From Georgenia soli (GTDB taxonomy: Bacteria > Actinomycetota > Actinomycetes > Actinomycetales > Actinomycetaceae): a stretch of DNA of 64,000 nucleotides. Shown piece by piece: positions 9,380 to 17,958 of the stretch. The notes under the pieces are model-generated. The model did not search any database, was not told the origin of the DNA, and saw nothing but the letters and a program-made list of their open reading frames with translations. Made by a program: the position numbers and the translations under genes. The DNA lies in contig NZ_PDJI01000004.1 in the NCBI RefSeq assembly GCF_002563695.1, positions 992,001 through 1,056,000 on the forward strand, given 5' to 3'. Within the stretch, counting starts at the first letter, position 1. Each line of letters begins with the position of its first letter.

Positions 9380-10495
9380 TCAGGCTCCTGCCTTCACCAC
9401 GACGGTGTTGACCGCGGTGACGATGCGCTCGAGGTGCTCGGGGGTGAGGGAGGGGTGGACGGGCAGGGAGATGACCTCCGCGGCCGCCCGCTCCGTCTCG
9501 GGCAGCTCCAGCCCCGGGGCGTAGGGGGCCAGGGACTCCAGGCGGTGGTTCGGGATCGGGTAGTACACCCCGGACCCCACGCCGTGCTCCTCGCGCAGCG
9601 CCGTGACGACCCGGTCCCGCTCCGCCCCGGCCGCGCCGGGGATGCGGATCGTGTACTGGTGGTACACGTGCACCGCGCCCTCGGCGACCGGCGGCGTCGT
9701 GACCCCCTCGAGGTGGGCGTTCAGGAAGGCGGCGTTGTCCTGCCGCTGCCTGGTCCAGGCGTCGACCTTGGTCAGCTGGACCCGGCCGATCGCGGCGTGG
9801 ATGTCCGTCATCCGGTTGTTCAGCCCCACCAGCTCATTCGCGTACTGGCGCTCCATGCCCTGGTTGCGCAGCAGCCGCACCCGCCGGGCGATCTCCCCGT
9901 CGGCGCAGGAGACCATCCCGCCCTCCCCGGAGGTCATGTTCTTCGTCGGGTACAGCGAGAACATCCCGAACGTGCCGAACGAACCCACCATCTGACCCCC
10001 CAGGGAGGCGCCGTGGGCCTGGGCCGCGTCCTCGAAGACCATCAGATCGTGCTCGTCGGCGATCTCCTGCAGGGCGGGCATGTTCGCCGGGTGGCCGTAC
10101 AGGTGCACCGGCATGATCGCCCTGGTGCGTTCGGTCACCGACGCGCGCACCGAGGCCGGGTCCAGGCAGAAGAAGTCCGGCTCGATGTCCGCGAACACCG
10201 GCGTGGCCCCCGTCAGGGCCACCGAGTTCCCGGTCGCGGCGAACGTGAACGAGGGGACGATGACCTCGTCGCCCGGGCCGATCCCGGCCGCGAGCAGCCC
10301 CAGGTGCAGCCCCGAGGTGCCCGAGTTCACCGCCACGCACTCCCGGCCCTGGACCAGGTGCTGGGCGAACTCGGCCTCGAAGGCCTTCACCTCCGGCCCC
10401 TGGGCCACCATCCCGGAGGCGAGCACCCGGTCCACCGCGACCCGCTCGTCCTCGCCGATGATCGGCCTCGCCGCGGGAATCATCTCCAGGCTCAT
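9380..10495 (-). CDS. DegT/DnrJ/EryC1 PLP-dependent sugar aminotransferase (WlbC/WbpE-like)
   Basis: The 371-residue protein begins MSLEMIPAARPIIGEDE. Its internal aldimine lysine sits in SLYPTKNMTSGEGGMV, and the sugar aminotransferase hallmark GNSVALTGATPVFADIEPD is present. It should transfer an amino group from glutamate to the 3-keto sugar made by the neighbouring dehydrogenase. The ATG at 10495 overlaps the stop of the upstream acetyltransferase gene as ATGA, so translation is coupled and I preferred it over longer in-frame starts inside that gene. Length and motifs are complete for the family. Confidence 0.92.
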   Translation of the reverse strand: MSLEMIPAARPIIGEDERVAVDRVLASGMVAQGPEVKAFEAEFAQHLVQGRECVAVNSGTSGLHLGLLAAGIGPGDEVIVPSFTFAATGNSVALTGATPVFADIEPDFFCLDPASVRASVTERTRAIMPVHLYGHPANMPALQEIADEHDLMVFEDAAQAHGASLGGQMVGSFGTFGMFSLYPTKNMTSGEGGMVSCADGEIARRVRLLRNQGMERQYANELVGLNNRMTDIHAAIGRVQLTKVDAWTRQRQDNAAFLNAHLEGVTTPPVAEGAVHVYHQYTIRIPGAAGAERDRVVTALREEHGVGSGVYYPIPNHRLESLAPYAPGLELPETERAAAEVISLPVHPSLTPEHLERIVTAVNTVVVKAGA

Positions 10496-11091
10496 CAGGC
10501 GCCCCGTACCTCTCTGATCGTGTCCTCGAACTCCTCGTACACGGCCCCCGTGGCCGGGCACCGCCACTTCTCATCCTCGCGCACCAGCGGCACGCCGGCC
10601 GAACCGACCCAGCCGATCCGGCGGGCCGGCACCCCGGCCACCAGCGCGTGCGCCGGGACGTCCCGGGTCACCACGGCGCCGGCCGCGACCGTGGCCCAGG
10701 CCCCGATCGTCACCGGCGCGACGCAGACCGCCCGCGCCCCGATCGACGCCCCCTCCTCGACCGTCACGCCGACCGGCTCCCAGTCCTGCGCGGACTTCAG
10801 CGACCCGTCCGGGTTCACCGCCCGCGGGAAAGTGTCGTTGGTCAGCACCACCGCCGGACCGATGAACACCCCGTCACCGAGCACGGCCGGCTCGTACACC
10901 AACGCATAGTTCTGCACCTTGCAGTGCCGTCCCATCCGCACGCCCGTGCCGATGTACGCCCCCCGGCCGACGACGCAGCCCTCACCCAGGACCGCGCCCT
11001 CGCGCACCTGCGCCAGGTGCCACACCGACGAACCCTCACCGATCTCGGCGTCCGGCGAGACGTCCGCACTCTCCACGATGCGTGCTGCCAT
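10495..11091 (-). CDS. hexapeptide-repeat N-acetyltransferase (WlbB/WbpD-like)
   Basis: The 198-residue left-handed beta-helix protein shows repeated hexapeptide turns (VSPDAEIGEGSSVWHLAQVREGAVLG and onward). The stretch YALVYEPAVLGDGVFIGPAVVLTND is characteristic of UDP-2-acetamido-3-amino-2,3-dideoxy-sugar acetyltransferases. It would add the second N-acetyl group from acetyl-CoA. ATG 11091 has the purine-rich AAGAAGGA 8 nt upstream and is the first gene of the three-gene operon. The cassette product, UDP-2,3-diacetamido-2,3-dideoxyglucose or its uronic acid, would feed a wall or surface polysaccharide. Confidence 0.9.
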   Translation of the reverse strand: MAARIVESADVSPDAEIGEGSSVWHLAQVREGAVLGEGCVVGRGAYIGTGVRMGRHCKVQNYALVYEPAVLGDGVFIGPAVVLTNDTFPRAVNPDGSLKSAQDWEPVGVTVEEGASIGARAVCVAPVTIGAWATVAAGAVVTRDVPAHALVAGVPARRIGWVGSAGVPLVREDEKWRCPATGAVYEEFEDTIREVRGA

Positions 11092-11202
11092 GAAGGCATC
11101 CTTCTTCTTTCTCGGGCCGCGTCGGTACCGCGGCGGGTCGGGGGAACGGTATCCCAGGCGTGCCGGACGAGCCCGGGACGAACGGCTGAGAGAATGACGC
11201 CC

Positions 11203-11886
11203 ATGACCACCGAGTCCCCCGTGACCGACGCGTGGCTCGTCGTCCCCCTGTACAACGAGGCCGCTGTGATCGGCGACGTCGTGGCCGCCGCCCGCACCCG
11301 GTTCCCGCACGTCGTCTGCGTCGACGACGGCTCGACCGACGGCTCGGCGGCAGCCGCGGCCGCCGCGGGCGCCGTCGTCGTCCACCACCCGTTCAACCTG
11401 GGGCAGGGCGCCGCGCTCCAGACCGGCATGCGTTACGTGCTGGAGCAGACGGACGCCGAGTACCTCGTGACCTTCGACGCCGACGGCCAGCACCAGGTCG
11501 AGGACGCCGCGGCGATGGTCGAGGTCGCTCGACGGGACGACCTCGCCATCGTCTTCGGCTCACGCTTCCTCGACGAGCGCACCCGCCCCGGGCTGCTCAA
11601 GCGGCTGGTGCTGAGGACGGCGGTGTGGGTCACCAACCAGTCCACCGGACTACGGCTGACCGACGCGCACAACGGTCTGCGGGTGATCCGCCGGGACGCC
11701 GCGTCGAAGCTCGACCTGCAGCAGAACCGGATGGCGCACGCCACCGAGATCGTCCTGAACCTCGGCCGTACGGGTCTGCCGTGGGCGGAGTACCCCGTGC
11801 ACGTGCTGTACACGGACTACTCCCGGGGCAAGGGGCAGTCGCTGCTGAACTCCGTGAACATCCTCGTGGACCTGGTGTTCAACTAG
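11203..11886 (+). CDS. glycosyltransferase family 2, polyprenyl-phosphate sugar transferase type
   Basis: The 227-residue soluble GT-A enzyme has N-terminal AWLVVPLYNEAAVIGDVV, the nucleotide-binding VDDGSTDGS and the metal-binding DFDADGQHQ-like DADG motif (TFDADGQHQ). This is the DPM1-like family that moves a sugar onto polyprenyl phosphate or a lipid-linked glycan. ATG 11203 was chosen over ATG 11194 because GAGAGA lies about 10 nt upstream of it. A DUF2304 membrane protein follows after 11 bp, a common pairing with this GT2 subclass in Actinobacteria. The donor sugar is unknown. Confidence 0.88.
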   Translation: MTTESPVTDAWLVVPLYNEAAVIGDVVAAARTRFPHVVCVDDGSTDGSAAAAAAAGAVVVHHPFNLGQGAALQTGMRYVLEQTDAEYLVTFDADGQHQVEDAAAMVEVARRDDLAIVFGSRFLDERTRPGLLKRLVLRTAVWVTNQSTGLRLTDAHNGLRVIRRDAASKLDLQQNRMAHATEIVLNLGRTGLPWAEYPVHVLYTDYSRGKGQSLLNSVNILVDLVFN

Positions 11887-11897
11887 ATGGGGGCATC

Positions 11898-12428
11898 GTG
11901 CTGATCCAGATCATCCTGCTGGTGGCGATCGCGGTCATCACCGTGCTCCTGACGCGCTCCACCGCGGGTGCACGTCACCAGGCGGTCCGTCGCCTGCTCC
12001 TCGTGGGCTTCGTGGTCCTCGCAGCGCTGTCCGTGCTCTTCCCGAGCTGGCTGACGTGGCTGGCCAGGCTCCTCGGCGTCGGCCGCGGCGCAGACCTGCT
12101 GCTCTACGCGCTCGTCATCGCCTTCCTCAGCTCCCTCGCGACGACGTACCGGACGACGTCGCTGCTCAACCGGCGGATCACCGTGCTCGCCCGCAAGGTG
12201 GCCCTCGCGGAGGCGGCCCTGGCCGTCCAGGAGGACCGCACCTCGACGCTCGACGACCCCTCGGCGCCCGCGGCAGCCCGCCCGGCGCCCGCCGCCGACG
12301 GTGCCGCGCCCCGGCCCGACGCCGGCAGCGCCCGCGAGGCCGGCCCTGCCCCGGACCGTCAGACTCGCCGCGAGCTGGGCACCGGCCGGAACGCCACGAC
12401 CGGCTCGTCTGGCACCGTGGCGCCCTGA
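11898..12428 (+). CDS. DUF2304 family membrane protein
   Basis: The 176-residue protein has three hydrophobic segments (about 2-18, 34-52 and 60-82) with the family signature GVGRGADLLLYALVIAFL, then a helical segment with RRITVLARKVALAEAAL and a disordered Ala/Pro-rich tail. Members usually sit beside GT2 polyprenyl transferases, as here, and are presumed to be a membrane partner; the biochemical role is not established. The start is GTG 11898 with GGGGG just upstream; an ATG at 11887 reads out of frame into a stop after five codons. Confidence 0.82.
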   Translation: MLIQIILLVAIAVITVLLTRSTAGARHQAVRRLLLVGFVVLAALSVLFPSWLTWLARLLGVGRGADLLLYALVIAFLSSLATTYRTTSLLNRRITVLARKVALAEAALAVQEDRTSTLDDPSAPAAARPAPAADGAAPRPDAGSAREAGPAPDRQTRRELGTGRNATTGSSGTVAP

Positions 12429-12451
12429 CGCGGACAATGCCGGTCGCCCCG

Positions 12452-12457
12452 TAGGAT
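12452..12457 (+). promoter_or_regulatory. -10 box, leaderless start of first LCP gene
   Basis: TAGGAT lies 8 nt before GTG 12466, the spacing expected when the transcript begins at or next to the start codon. Confidence 0.5.
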
Positions 12458-12465
12458 CGGTGATC

Positions 12466-13749
12466 GTGCCGAGACATGCCAACACGCGCGGGCCACGGGC
12501 GTCCCTGACGCGGGCCGTGACGGAGGAACCGCTCAGGTCGCCTCGGCACGCCAGGGTGCTGGACAGCCACCGCGTGCGCCGCCGTGCCGGTGCGGGAGCC
12601 CTGGCGGCCATGCTCTTCCTCGGCTCCGGCGTCACGTTCGCGTACAGCGAGCTCCAGGGGAACATCGGCCGGCACGACATCGACAACCTTCTCGGCGACG
12701 ACCGCCCCTCCACCGTCGCATCGCCCGAGCCCATCGACTCCAAGGCCGGACAGCCGATCAACCTCCTCGTGATGGGGTCCGACATCCGGGAGGGAGAGAG
12801 CGACGTGGACGGCGCGGGGGCGGCCGGCGAGGTGGCCGGCATGCGTTCGGACACCACGATGATCGCCCACGTCTCCGCCGACCGGTCCCGGGTCGAGGTG
12901 GTCTCGATCCCGCGGGACACCCTGGTCGACGTACCGGCGTGCAAGCTTCCCGACGGCAGGACGACGTCGCCCCAGAACGACGTCATGTTCAACTCGGCGT
13001 TCCAGACCGGCGGCCAGACCGGCGACGTGGGTGCTGCGGCGGCCTGCACCATCCGGACCGTCGAGGACCTGACCGGCGTCTACATCGACGACTTCGTCGT
13101 CGTGGACTTCGCGGGCTTCAAGAACGTCGTCCAGGCGCTCGACGGCGTACCGCTCTACATCGACAAGCAGATCGACGACCCGTACGCCCAGCTCAAGCTC
13201 GCCGCGGGCTGCCAGGTCCTCGACGGTCAGGAGGCCCTCGGGTACGCCCGGGCGCGCAAGACGGTCGACGACGGCTCGGACATCTCGCGCATCGGCCGGC
13301 AGCAGCAGCTAGTGGCCGCCATCGCCCGTGAGGCGCTGAGCAAGAACCTCCTCACGGACCTGCCCGCGCTCTACCGGTTCCTCGACGCCGCCACGTCGAC
13401 CCTCACCACCGGCCCCTACATCGGAGGCCTGCCCACCATGGCGGGGCTCGCGAACTCCTTGCGCGGCCTCGAACCGGGAGCGATCAGCTTCGCGACCATG
13501 CCGTTCGAGCCGGCCGGCGCCCGCGTCGTCCCCTCGCCGGCCGCCGAGAAGATGTGGGAGAACCTCAAGGCTGACCGGCCCATCGACGCCACGCTGACCG
13601 GAACGGGTGAGGCGCCCACGGCGAAGCCCTCGGACGGGCCGACGTCCACGCCCACGCCCACGCCCACGCCGAGCGAGGACGCCACCGACGACGGCGTGGT
13701 CACGGCGGCACCCTCCCCCGAACCCACCGTTCCGGTGTGCACCAAGTGA
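12466..13749 (+). CDS. LytR-CpsA-Psr (LCP) family glycopolymer transferase 1
   Basis: The 427-residue type II membrane protein has an N-terminal basic cytoplasmic segment, one TM helix (about 45-65, AGALAAMLFLGSGVTFAY) and an extracytoplasmic LCP domain. The domain has INLLVMGSDIR, MRSDTTMIAHVSADRSRVEVVSIPRDTLVDVP and the late R-rich YARARKTVDDGSDISRIGRQQ motif that binds the polyprenyl pyrophosphate. LCP proteins attach secondary polymers or glycans from lipid carriers to peptidoglycan. The C-terminus is a TPTPTP-rich disordered tail. It lies downstream of glycan genes and 91 bp before a second LCP gene, so the pair probably finishes the polymer made by this cluster. Confidence 0.92.
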   Translation: MPRHANTRGPRASLTRAVTEEPLRSPRHARVLDSHRVRRRAGAGALAAMLFLGSGVTFAYSELQGNIGRHDIDNLLGDDRPSTVASPEPIDSKAGQPINLLVMGSDIREGESDVDGAGAAGEVAGMRSDTTMIAHVSADRSRVEVVSIPRDTLVDVPACKLPDGRTTSPQNDVMFNSAFQTGGQTGDVGAAAACTIRTVEDLTGVYIDDFVVVDFAGFKNVVQALDGVPLYIDKQIDDPYAQLKLAAGCQVLDGQEALGYARARKTVDDGSDISRIGRQQQLVAAIAREALSKNLLTDLPALYRFLDAATSTLTTGPYIGGLPTMAGLANSLRGLEPGAISFATMPFEPAGARVVPSPAAEKMWENLKADRPIDATLTGTGEAPTAKPSDGPTSTPTPTPTPSEDATDDGVVTAAPSPEPTVPVCTK

Positions 13750-13840
13750 CGGCACCCCGCGCTCGACGTCCAGGGCTACGCTGGCGTCCGCGCGGGTGAC
13801 AGCGGATCGCCGCGACCGGACGAGCGGAGCACGGAGAGGC

Positions 13841-15151
13841 ATGAGCGAGGACGAGCCGAGGAAGCCGCCACCCAGCTTCCGTCCGGTCTCCGGCGGCCGG
13901 CGGCCCGACCCGCGCAGCGCACGCCCGGTCGGTGCTGGCCAGTCGGCGTCCGAACCGGTCCATCCCCGACGCAGCGTCCGGCCGCAGCGCGACCGGCCCG
14001 CCCCGGCTCCAGAACCGGTGCGGCGCAGATCGGTGCGCCCGCAGCCGTCGTCCGCCGCCGCGCCGCCGCCCGGGTCGGCCCCGCCGTCGTACCCGCCCGG
14101 CGGAGGGCCCGAGCAGCGGCGTCCAGCCACTGCGGGCGGCCCTGCGAGACCGCCGGGCCCGCGGACCGCTCCTGCTCCGCGACGCGCTGCCCCCACCGCC
14201 CCGGTCGCCCGCCGGCGGCGGCGCCGCCCCGGCCTGACCGCGGTGGCCGTGCTGGCGGTTCTGCTCCTCGCGTGGCCCATCGGCCTGCTGATCTGGGCGG
14301 ACACGAAGATCCAGCACACCGAGGCGCTGACGGGCGCACCGAACACCCCGGGAACGACCTACCTCCTCGCGGGCTCGGACTCGCGGGCAGACGGCACCGT
14401 CGCAGACGCGACCGAGGGCCAGCGCTCGGACACGATCATGGTGCTGCAGGTACCCAGCTCAGGTCCCGCCGCACTGGTGTCCCTGCCGCGCGACACCCTT
14501 GTGGACATCCCCGGTCACGGCATGGACAAGCTCAACGCCTCCTACTCCATCGGCGGTCCGACCCTGCTCACCGAGACGGTCGAGCAGCTCACCGGCCTGA
14601 CGGTCGACCACTACGTCGAGATCGGGATGGGCGGTGTGCAGAACGTCGTCGACGCGGTGGGCGGGGTGGAGCTGTGCCTCGACTACGACGTGGACGACCA
14701 GTTCAGCGGGCTGCGCTGGACCGCCGGGTGCCACACGGCCGACGGCCCTACCGCCCTGGCCTTCGCCCGGATGCGCTACTCGGACCCCAACGGCGACCTC
14801 GGGCGCGCGGAGCGGCAGCGGCAGGTGATCGGTGCGGTGATGAAGGAGATCGCCACGCCTGGCACCGTCCTCAACCCGGTCGACCACGTCCAGCTCGTCG
14901 AGGCGGGGACGGGTGCTCTGGTCACCGACACGGACACCGGGATCGTCGACCTGGCCCGGCTCGCACTCGCCTTCCGCAGTGCCACAGGCCCGGACGGTGT
15001 GATGGGCGCGCCGCCGGTCGCCGACTACGACTACCGGCCCGGCGGCATCGGCTCGACCGTCCTGCTCGACGAGCAGCGGGCCCCCCAGTTCTTCCAGAAG
15101 CTGCGGGACGGCGAGCTGACGCCGTCGGACGTGGAGACTGCACCGCGTTAG
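13841..15151 (+). CDS. LytR-CpsA-Psr (LCP) family glycopolymer transferase 2
   Basis: The 436-residue protein starts at ATG 13841 with GGAGAGG close upstream. A Pro/Arg-rich cytoplasmic region of about 125 residues precedes one TM helix (LTAVAVLAVLLLAWPIGLLIW). The LCP domain shows TTYLLAGSDSRADG, QRSDTIMVLQVPSSGPAALVSLPRDTLVDIP and FARMRYSDPNGDLGRAERQR, the catalytic and lipid-binding signature. It is paralogous to, and clustered with, the preceding LCP gene. It should transfer a glycopolymer to the wall at the outer membrane face. A TACGCT box at about 13776 could drive it separately. Confidence 0.92.
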   Translation: MSEDEPRKPPPSFRPVSGGRRPDPRSARPVGAGQSASEPVHPRRSVRPQRDRPAPAPEPVRRRSVRPQPSSAAAPPPGSAPPSYPPGGGPEQRRPATAGGPARPPGPRTAPAPRRAAPTAPVARRRRRRPGLTAVAVLAVLLLAWPIGLLIWADTKIQHTEALTGAPNTPGTTYLLAGSDSRADGTVADATEGQRSDTIMVLQVPSSGPAALVSLPRDTLVDIPGHGMDKLNASYSIGGPTLLTETVEQLTGLTVDHYVEIGMGGVQNVVDAVGGVELCLDYDVDDQFSGLRWTAGCHTADGPTALAFARMRYSDPNGDLGRAERQRQVIGAVMKEIATPGTVLNPVDHVQLVEAGTGALVTDTDTGIVDLARLALAFRSATGPDGVMGAPPVADYDYRPGGIGSTVLLDEQRAPQFFQKLRDGELTPSDVETAPR

Positions 15152-15224
15152 GTCCCCGGTCCCCGGGCACGCCACGCCGGGTCGGGTCGTTGACCTTTTC
15201 GGCCCGGCGCGGGATGTTTTCGCC

Positions 15225-16613
15225 GTGTCAGCCAGACCGCAGGCCCGACGGTGGGCCCTGGCCGCCGCCCTGGCGACGGCGCTGTCGGCGCTGACCGCAG
15301 CCCCGGGCGCCGCCGCACCGTCCGGCCCCGGTCCGCTGCCGTCGACGTCGGTCCGCGCAGGGGCGGTGAGCACGTCGCAGGACTTCTCCGGCGACGGTCT
15401 GCCGGACGTCGTCGCCCGCCACGGCACGAGCAAGTCCCTCTACCTCTACCGGGGCAACGGCCGCGGCGGCTTCCAGACCGGCTCCACCCAGATCGGGTGG
15501 AACTGGGGCGCCGTCGACACCATCGTCTCCCCCGGTGACTTCAGCGGCGACGGCGTCCCCGACCTCATCGCCCGCCACGGCACGAGCAAGACCCTCTACC
15601 TCTACCGGGGCAACGGCCGCGGCGGCTTCCAGACCAGCTCCACCCAGATCGGGTGGAACTGGGGCGCCGTCGACACCATCATCTCCCCCGGCGACTTCAC
15701 CGGCGACGGCGTCCCCGACCTCATCGCCCGCCACGCCGCCACCAACACCCTCTACCTCTACCGCGGCAACGGCCGCGGCGGCTTCCAGACCAGCTCCACC
15801 CAGATCGGGTGGAACTGGGGCGCCGTCGACACCATCATCTCCCCCGGCGACTTCACCGGCGACGGCGTCCCCGACCTCATCGCCCGCCACGCCGCCACCA
15901 ACACCCTCTACCTCTACCGCGGCAACGGCCGCGGCGGCTTCCAGACCAGCTCCACCCAGATCGGGTGGAACTGGGGCGCCGTCGACACCATCATCTCCCC
16001 CGGCGACTTCACCGGCGACGGCGTCCCCGACCTCATCGCCCGCCACGCCGCCACCAACACCCTCTACCTCTACCGCGGCAACGGCCGCGGCGGCTTCCAC
16101 AGCGGCTCGACCCAGATCGGGTGGAACTGGGGCGCCGTCGACACCATCGTCGGGCTGCCGGGCGGTCGGGCCTCGTCCTCGCCGGGGTCGTCCGTGCCCG
16201 TCACGAAACCGTCGGTGTTCGTCTACGGGACGCTGCGCAGCGGGCAGTCCGGGCACTACCTCCTCACGGGCCGAACGGTCGCCGAGGCGTACACCCGCAC
16301 CCCTCGGCTCGACCTGTACATGGTCCGCGGGACCTCCTACCCGTACGCGGTACCGAACGCGGCGAACGCGACCGGCATCCTGGGTGAACGCATGCACCTG
16401 CGTGCGGACCTCTACAACGACACCATCGCGCGCCTCGACAGGTACGAGCGCTACGACCCGGCACAGCCTGCGGACTCGCAGACGTACGTCCGGACCCTCA
16501 TGACAGACCGCGACGGCGTGTCGTCGTGGGTCTACGTGACGTCGCCCAGGATGTCGAGCTACCTGCGGTCGAACGGGACGATCATCTCCTCCGGCGACTT
16601 CCTCCGGCGATGA
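15225..16613 (+). CDS. exported FG-GAP/VCBS-type repeat protein fused to a gamma-glutamylcyclotransferase-like domain
   Basis: The 462-residue protein has a signal peptide (1-33, APGAAAP), five near-perfect 52-residue repeats (53-312) and a C-terminal GGCT/AIG2-fold domain (about 325-462). Each repeat begins DF(S/T)GDGVPDLIARH, a calcium-binding beta-propeller blade motif, and ends GWNWGAVDTI. The C-terminal domain has the substrate loop VFVYGTLRSG (YGTLR 334-338), and E408 in LDRYERYD is at the family's catalytic position. GGCT enzymes normally act on gamma-glutamyl amines in the cytosol, so an exported form on a propeller-like scaffold is unusual. The start is GTG 15225. The in vivo substrate is unknown. 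Confidence 0.82.
   Translation: MSARPQARRWALAAALATALSALTAAPGAAAPSGPGPLPSTSVRAGAVSTSQDFSGDGLPDVVARHGTSKSLYLYRGNGRGGFQTGSTQIGWNWGAVDTIVSPGDFSGDGVPDLIARHGTSKTLYLYRGNGRGGFQTSSTQIGWNWGAVDTIISPGDFTGDGVPDLIARHAATNTLYLYRGNGRGGFQTSSTQIGWNWGAVDTIISPGDFTGDGVPDLIARHAATNTLYLYRGNGRGGFQTSSTQIGWNWGAVDTIISPGDFTGDGVPDLIARHAATNTLYLYRGNGRGGFHSGSTQIGWNWGAVDTIVGLPGGRASSSPGSSVPVTKPSVFVYGTLRSGQSGHYLLTGRTVAEAYTRTPRLDLYMVRGTSYPYAVPNAANATGILGERMHLRADLYNDTIARLDRYERYDPAQPADSQTYVRTLMTDRDGVSSWVYVTSPRMSSYLRSNGTIISSGDFLRR
15381..16160 (+). repeat. five tandem 156-bp repeats (52 codons each)
   Basis: Units begin at 15381, 15537, 15693, 15849 and 16005. The third and fourth units look identical over 156 bp, and the others differ by a few bases. 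The array is entirely in frame inside the FG-GAP protein gene and has no spacers, so it is not a CRISPR array. The homogeneity implies recent expansion or ongoing gene conversion. Confidence 0.95.
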
Positions 16614-16635
16614 TCCCAGCGGAGAAGGAGAGATG

Positions 16636-17397
16636 ATGCGCACCAGGGCAGCTGCCCTCACCGCCGCGACGTTGGTCGCGCTCGGCGCGGGAGCCGGCAC
16701 TCTCGCGAGCGCGCAAACCGTACGCGACGGCGCCGGCGACGCGGTCGTGGACCCGGCGGCGACCACGGCGTCCGGCGCCACCACGCCGGAGACCGCGGCT
16801 CCGACGCCGGACGCCACCGCACCGTCGCCCGATCTGGCGACGAGCCCGGGCGACGACGCCGCTCCGACGGCAGCGGCGACCTCGCCGGCGCCCCCGGCAC
16901 CCGCAACGGCGGCTTCCGGCGCCCCGGAGGAGCTCTCCGAGCGAGGGCACGTGGTCAAGGAGATCGGTGACGGGGCTGAGCTGAGCGCCGCAGGGTCGGC
17001 GGCCACGCTGTTCGAGCTCACCGTGCTCGACGTGGACGTCTCACGCACGTGCCCTGGTCGCGGCGTGACCCCTGTGCCGGAGCACGGCCACTTCGTGACG
17101 GTCGACCTCCGCGCGCACATGGCCGCACAGATGGCCCACGAGGTCCCTCCCGGCACCGACACCTTCCTGCCGCTCATGCCGGAGGCGTTCCAGATCGTCG
17201 GCCCCGACGGCACGGTGCAGGACACGGTCGTCTCCGGCTCGGCATGGGCGTGCTTCGACGACGACGCACTGGCACCACCGTTCGTGGAACCGGGCGAGTC
17301 GGTGGCCGGGAAGGTCGTGCTCGACTCACGCACCGCCAGCGGCACGGTCGTCTACGACCCGGACGGGACGGGCGGCTGGGAATGGCCGTTCGGCTGA
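16636..17397 (+). CDS. exported protein with Pro/Ala-rich linker and CPGRG domain
   Basis: About 253 residues with a signal peptide (RTRAAALTAATLVALGAGAGTLASA), an Ala/Thr/Pro-rich linker to about residue 105, then a beta-rich domain resembling the telokin-like DUF4352 fold. Two cysteines are placed as SRTCPGRG and WACFDDD and probably form a disulfide. The next gene encodes a paralogue with the same cysteines. Of the tandem ATGs 16633 and 16636, the second has the better distance (5 nt) to AAGGAG. The function is unknown; DUF4352-like proteins are typically exported or lipid-anchored. Confidence 0.7.
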   Translation: MRTRAAALTAATLVALGAGAGTLASAQTVRDGAGDAVVDPAATTASGATTPETAAPTPDATAPSPDLATSPGDDAAPTAAATSPAPPAPATAASGAPEELSERGHVVKEIGDGAELSAAGSAATLFELTVLDVDVSRTCPGRGVTPVPEHGHFVTVDLRAHMAAQMAHEVPPGTDTFLPLMPEAFQIVGPDGTVQDTVVSGSAWACFDDDALAPPFVEPGESVAGKVVLDSRTASGTVVYDPDGTGGWEWPFG

Positions 17398-17951
17398 CGA
17401 CGGTCCGCGGGACCGTCGCGGCCGTCGCCACGGTCGCCGCGCTCGTGGCCGGCTGCTCCGCCGGCCCCGCGCCCGCGCCCACGCCCACCGGATCAGGCTC
17501 TCCGGGCCCGGTCCCGACGCCTTCGGCCCCTCTGGGTGAGCGGCCGCTCGCTACGGGCGAGTCCGCCTCGCTGCCGTCCGGGACGGAGGGCACCCTCACG
17601 CTGACGGTTCAGGACATCGACGTTGTCGAGAGCTGCCCGGGACGGGGAGTTCCCACCGCGGAGCCGGAGCTGGGGCACTTCGTCGTCCTGGACGTCACGG
17701 TCAGCTCGGACGGCACGGAGGAACCGGTCCACCTTCCCCCGGGAGCGTTCCACCTCGCCGACACCAGCGGAGCGCTCCAGCGGGTCTCGACCACGGACGC
17801 GTCGTGGTCGTGCTTCGAGGACGCGGAGCTCCTGCCGGCGTTCGTGCCGGCCGGCCAGACAGTGACGGGGAAGGTCGTCCTGGACGCGGCCTCCCCGCAC
17901 GGCCAGGTCCGCTACCCGGCCGGCGAGGAGACCCTGGTCTGGGCGTACTGA
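17382..17951 (+). CDS. lipoprotein paralogous to the preceding exported protein
   Basis: The 189-residue protein starts at ATG 17382, overlapping the previous gene by 16 bp. A lipobox LVAGC follows a short hydrophobic signal (cysteine about residue 23), then a Pro/Thr linker and the same domain as its neighbour: LTVQDIDVVESCPGRG, LGHFVVLDVTVSS, WSCFEDAELLPAFVPAGQTVTGKVVLD. The spacing of both cysteines is conserved between the two, so they come from a tandem duplication, one copy secreted and one membrane-anchored. No function can be assigned. Confidence 0.75.
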   Translation: MAVRLTTVRGTVAAVATVAALVAGCSAGPAPAPTPTGSGSPGPVPTPSAPLGERPLATGESASLPSGTEGTLTLTVQDIDVVESCPGRGVPTAEPELGHFVVLDVTVSSDGTEEPVHLPPGAFHLADTSGALQRVSTTDASWSCFEDAELLPAFVPAGQTVTGKVVLDAASPHGQVRYPAGEETLVWAY

Positions 17952-17958
17952 CCCGACC

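Noticed and set aside
15381..16160. CRISPR-like regular repeat array
   Set aside because: Repeats are 156 bp, contiguous, in frame and without spacers. They encode propeller-type blades.
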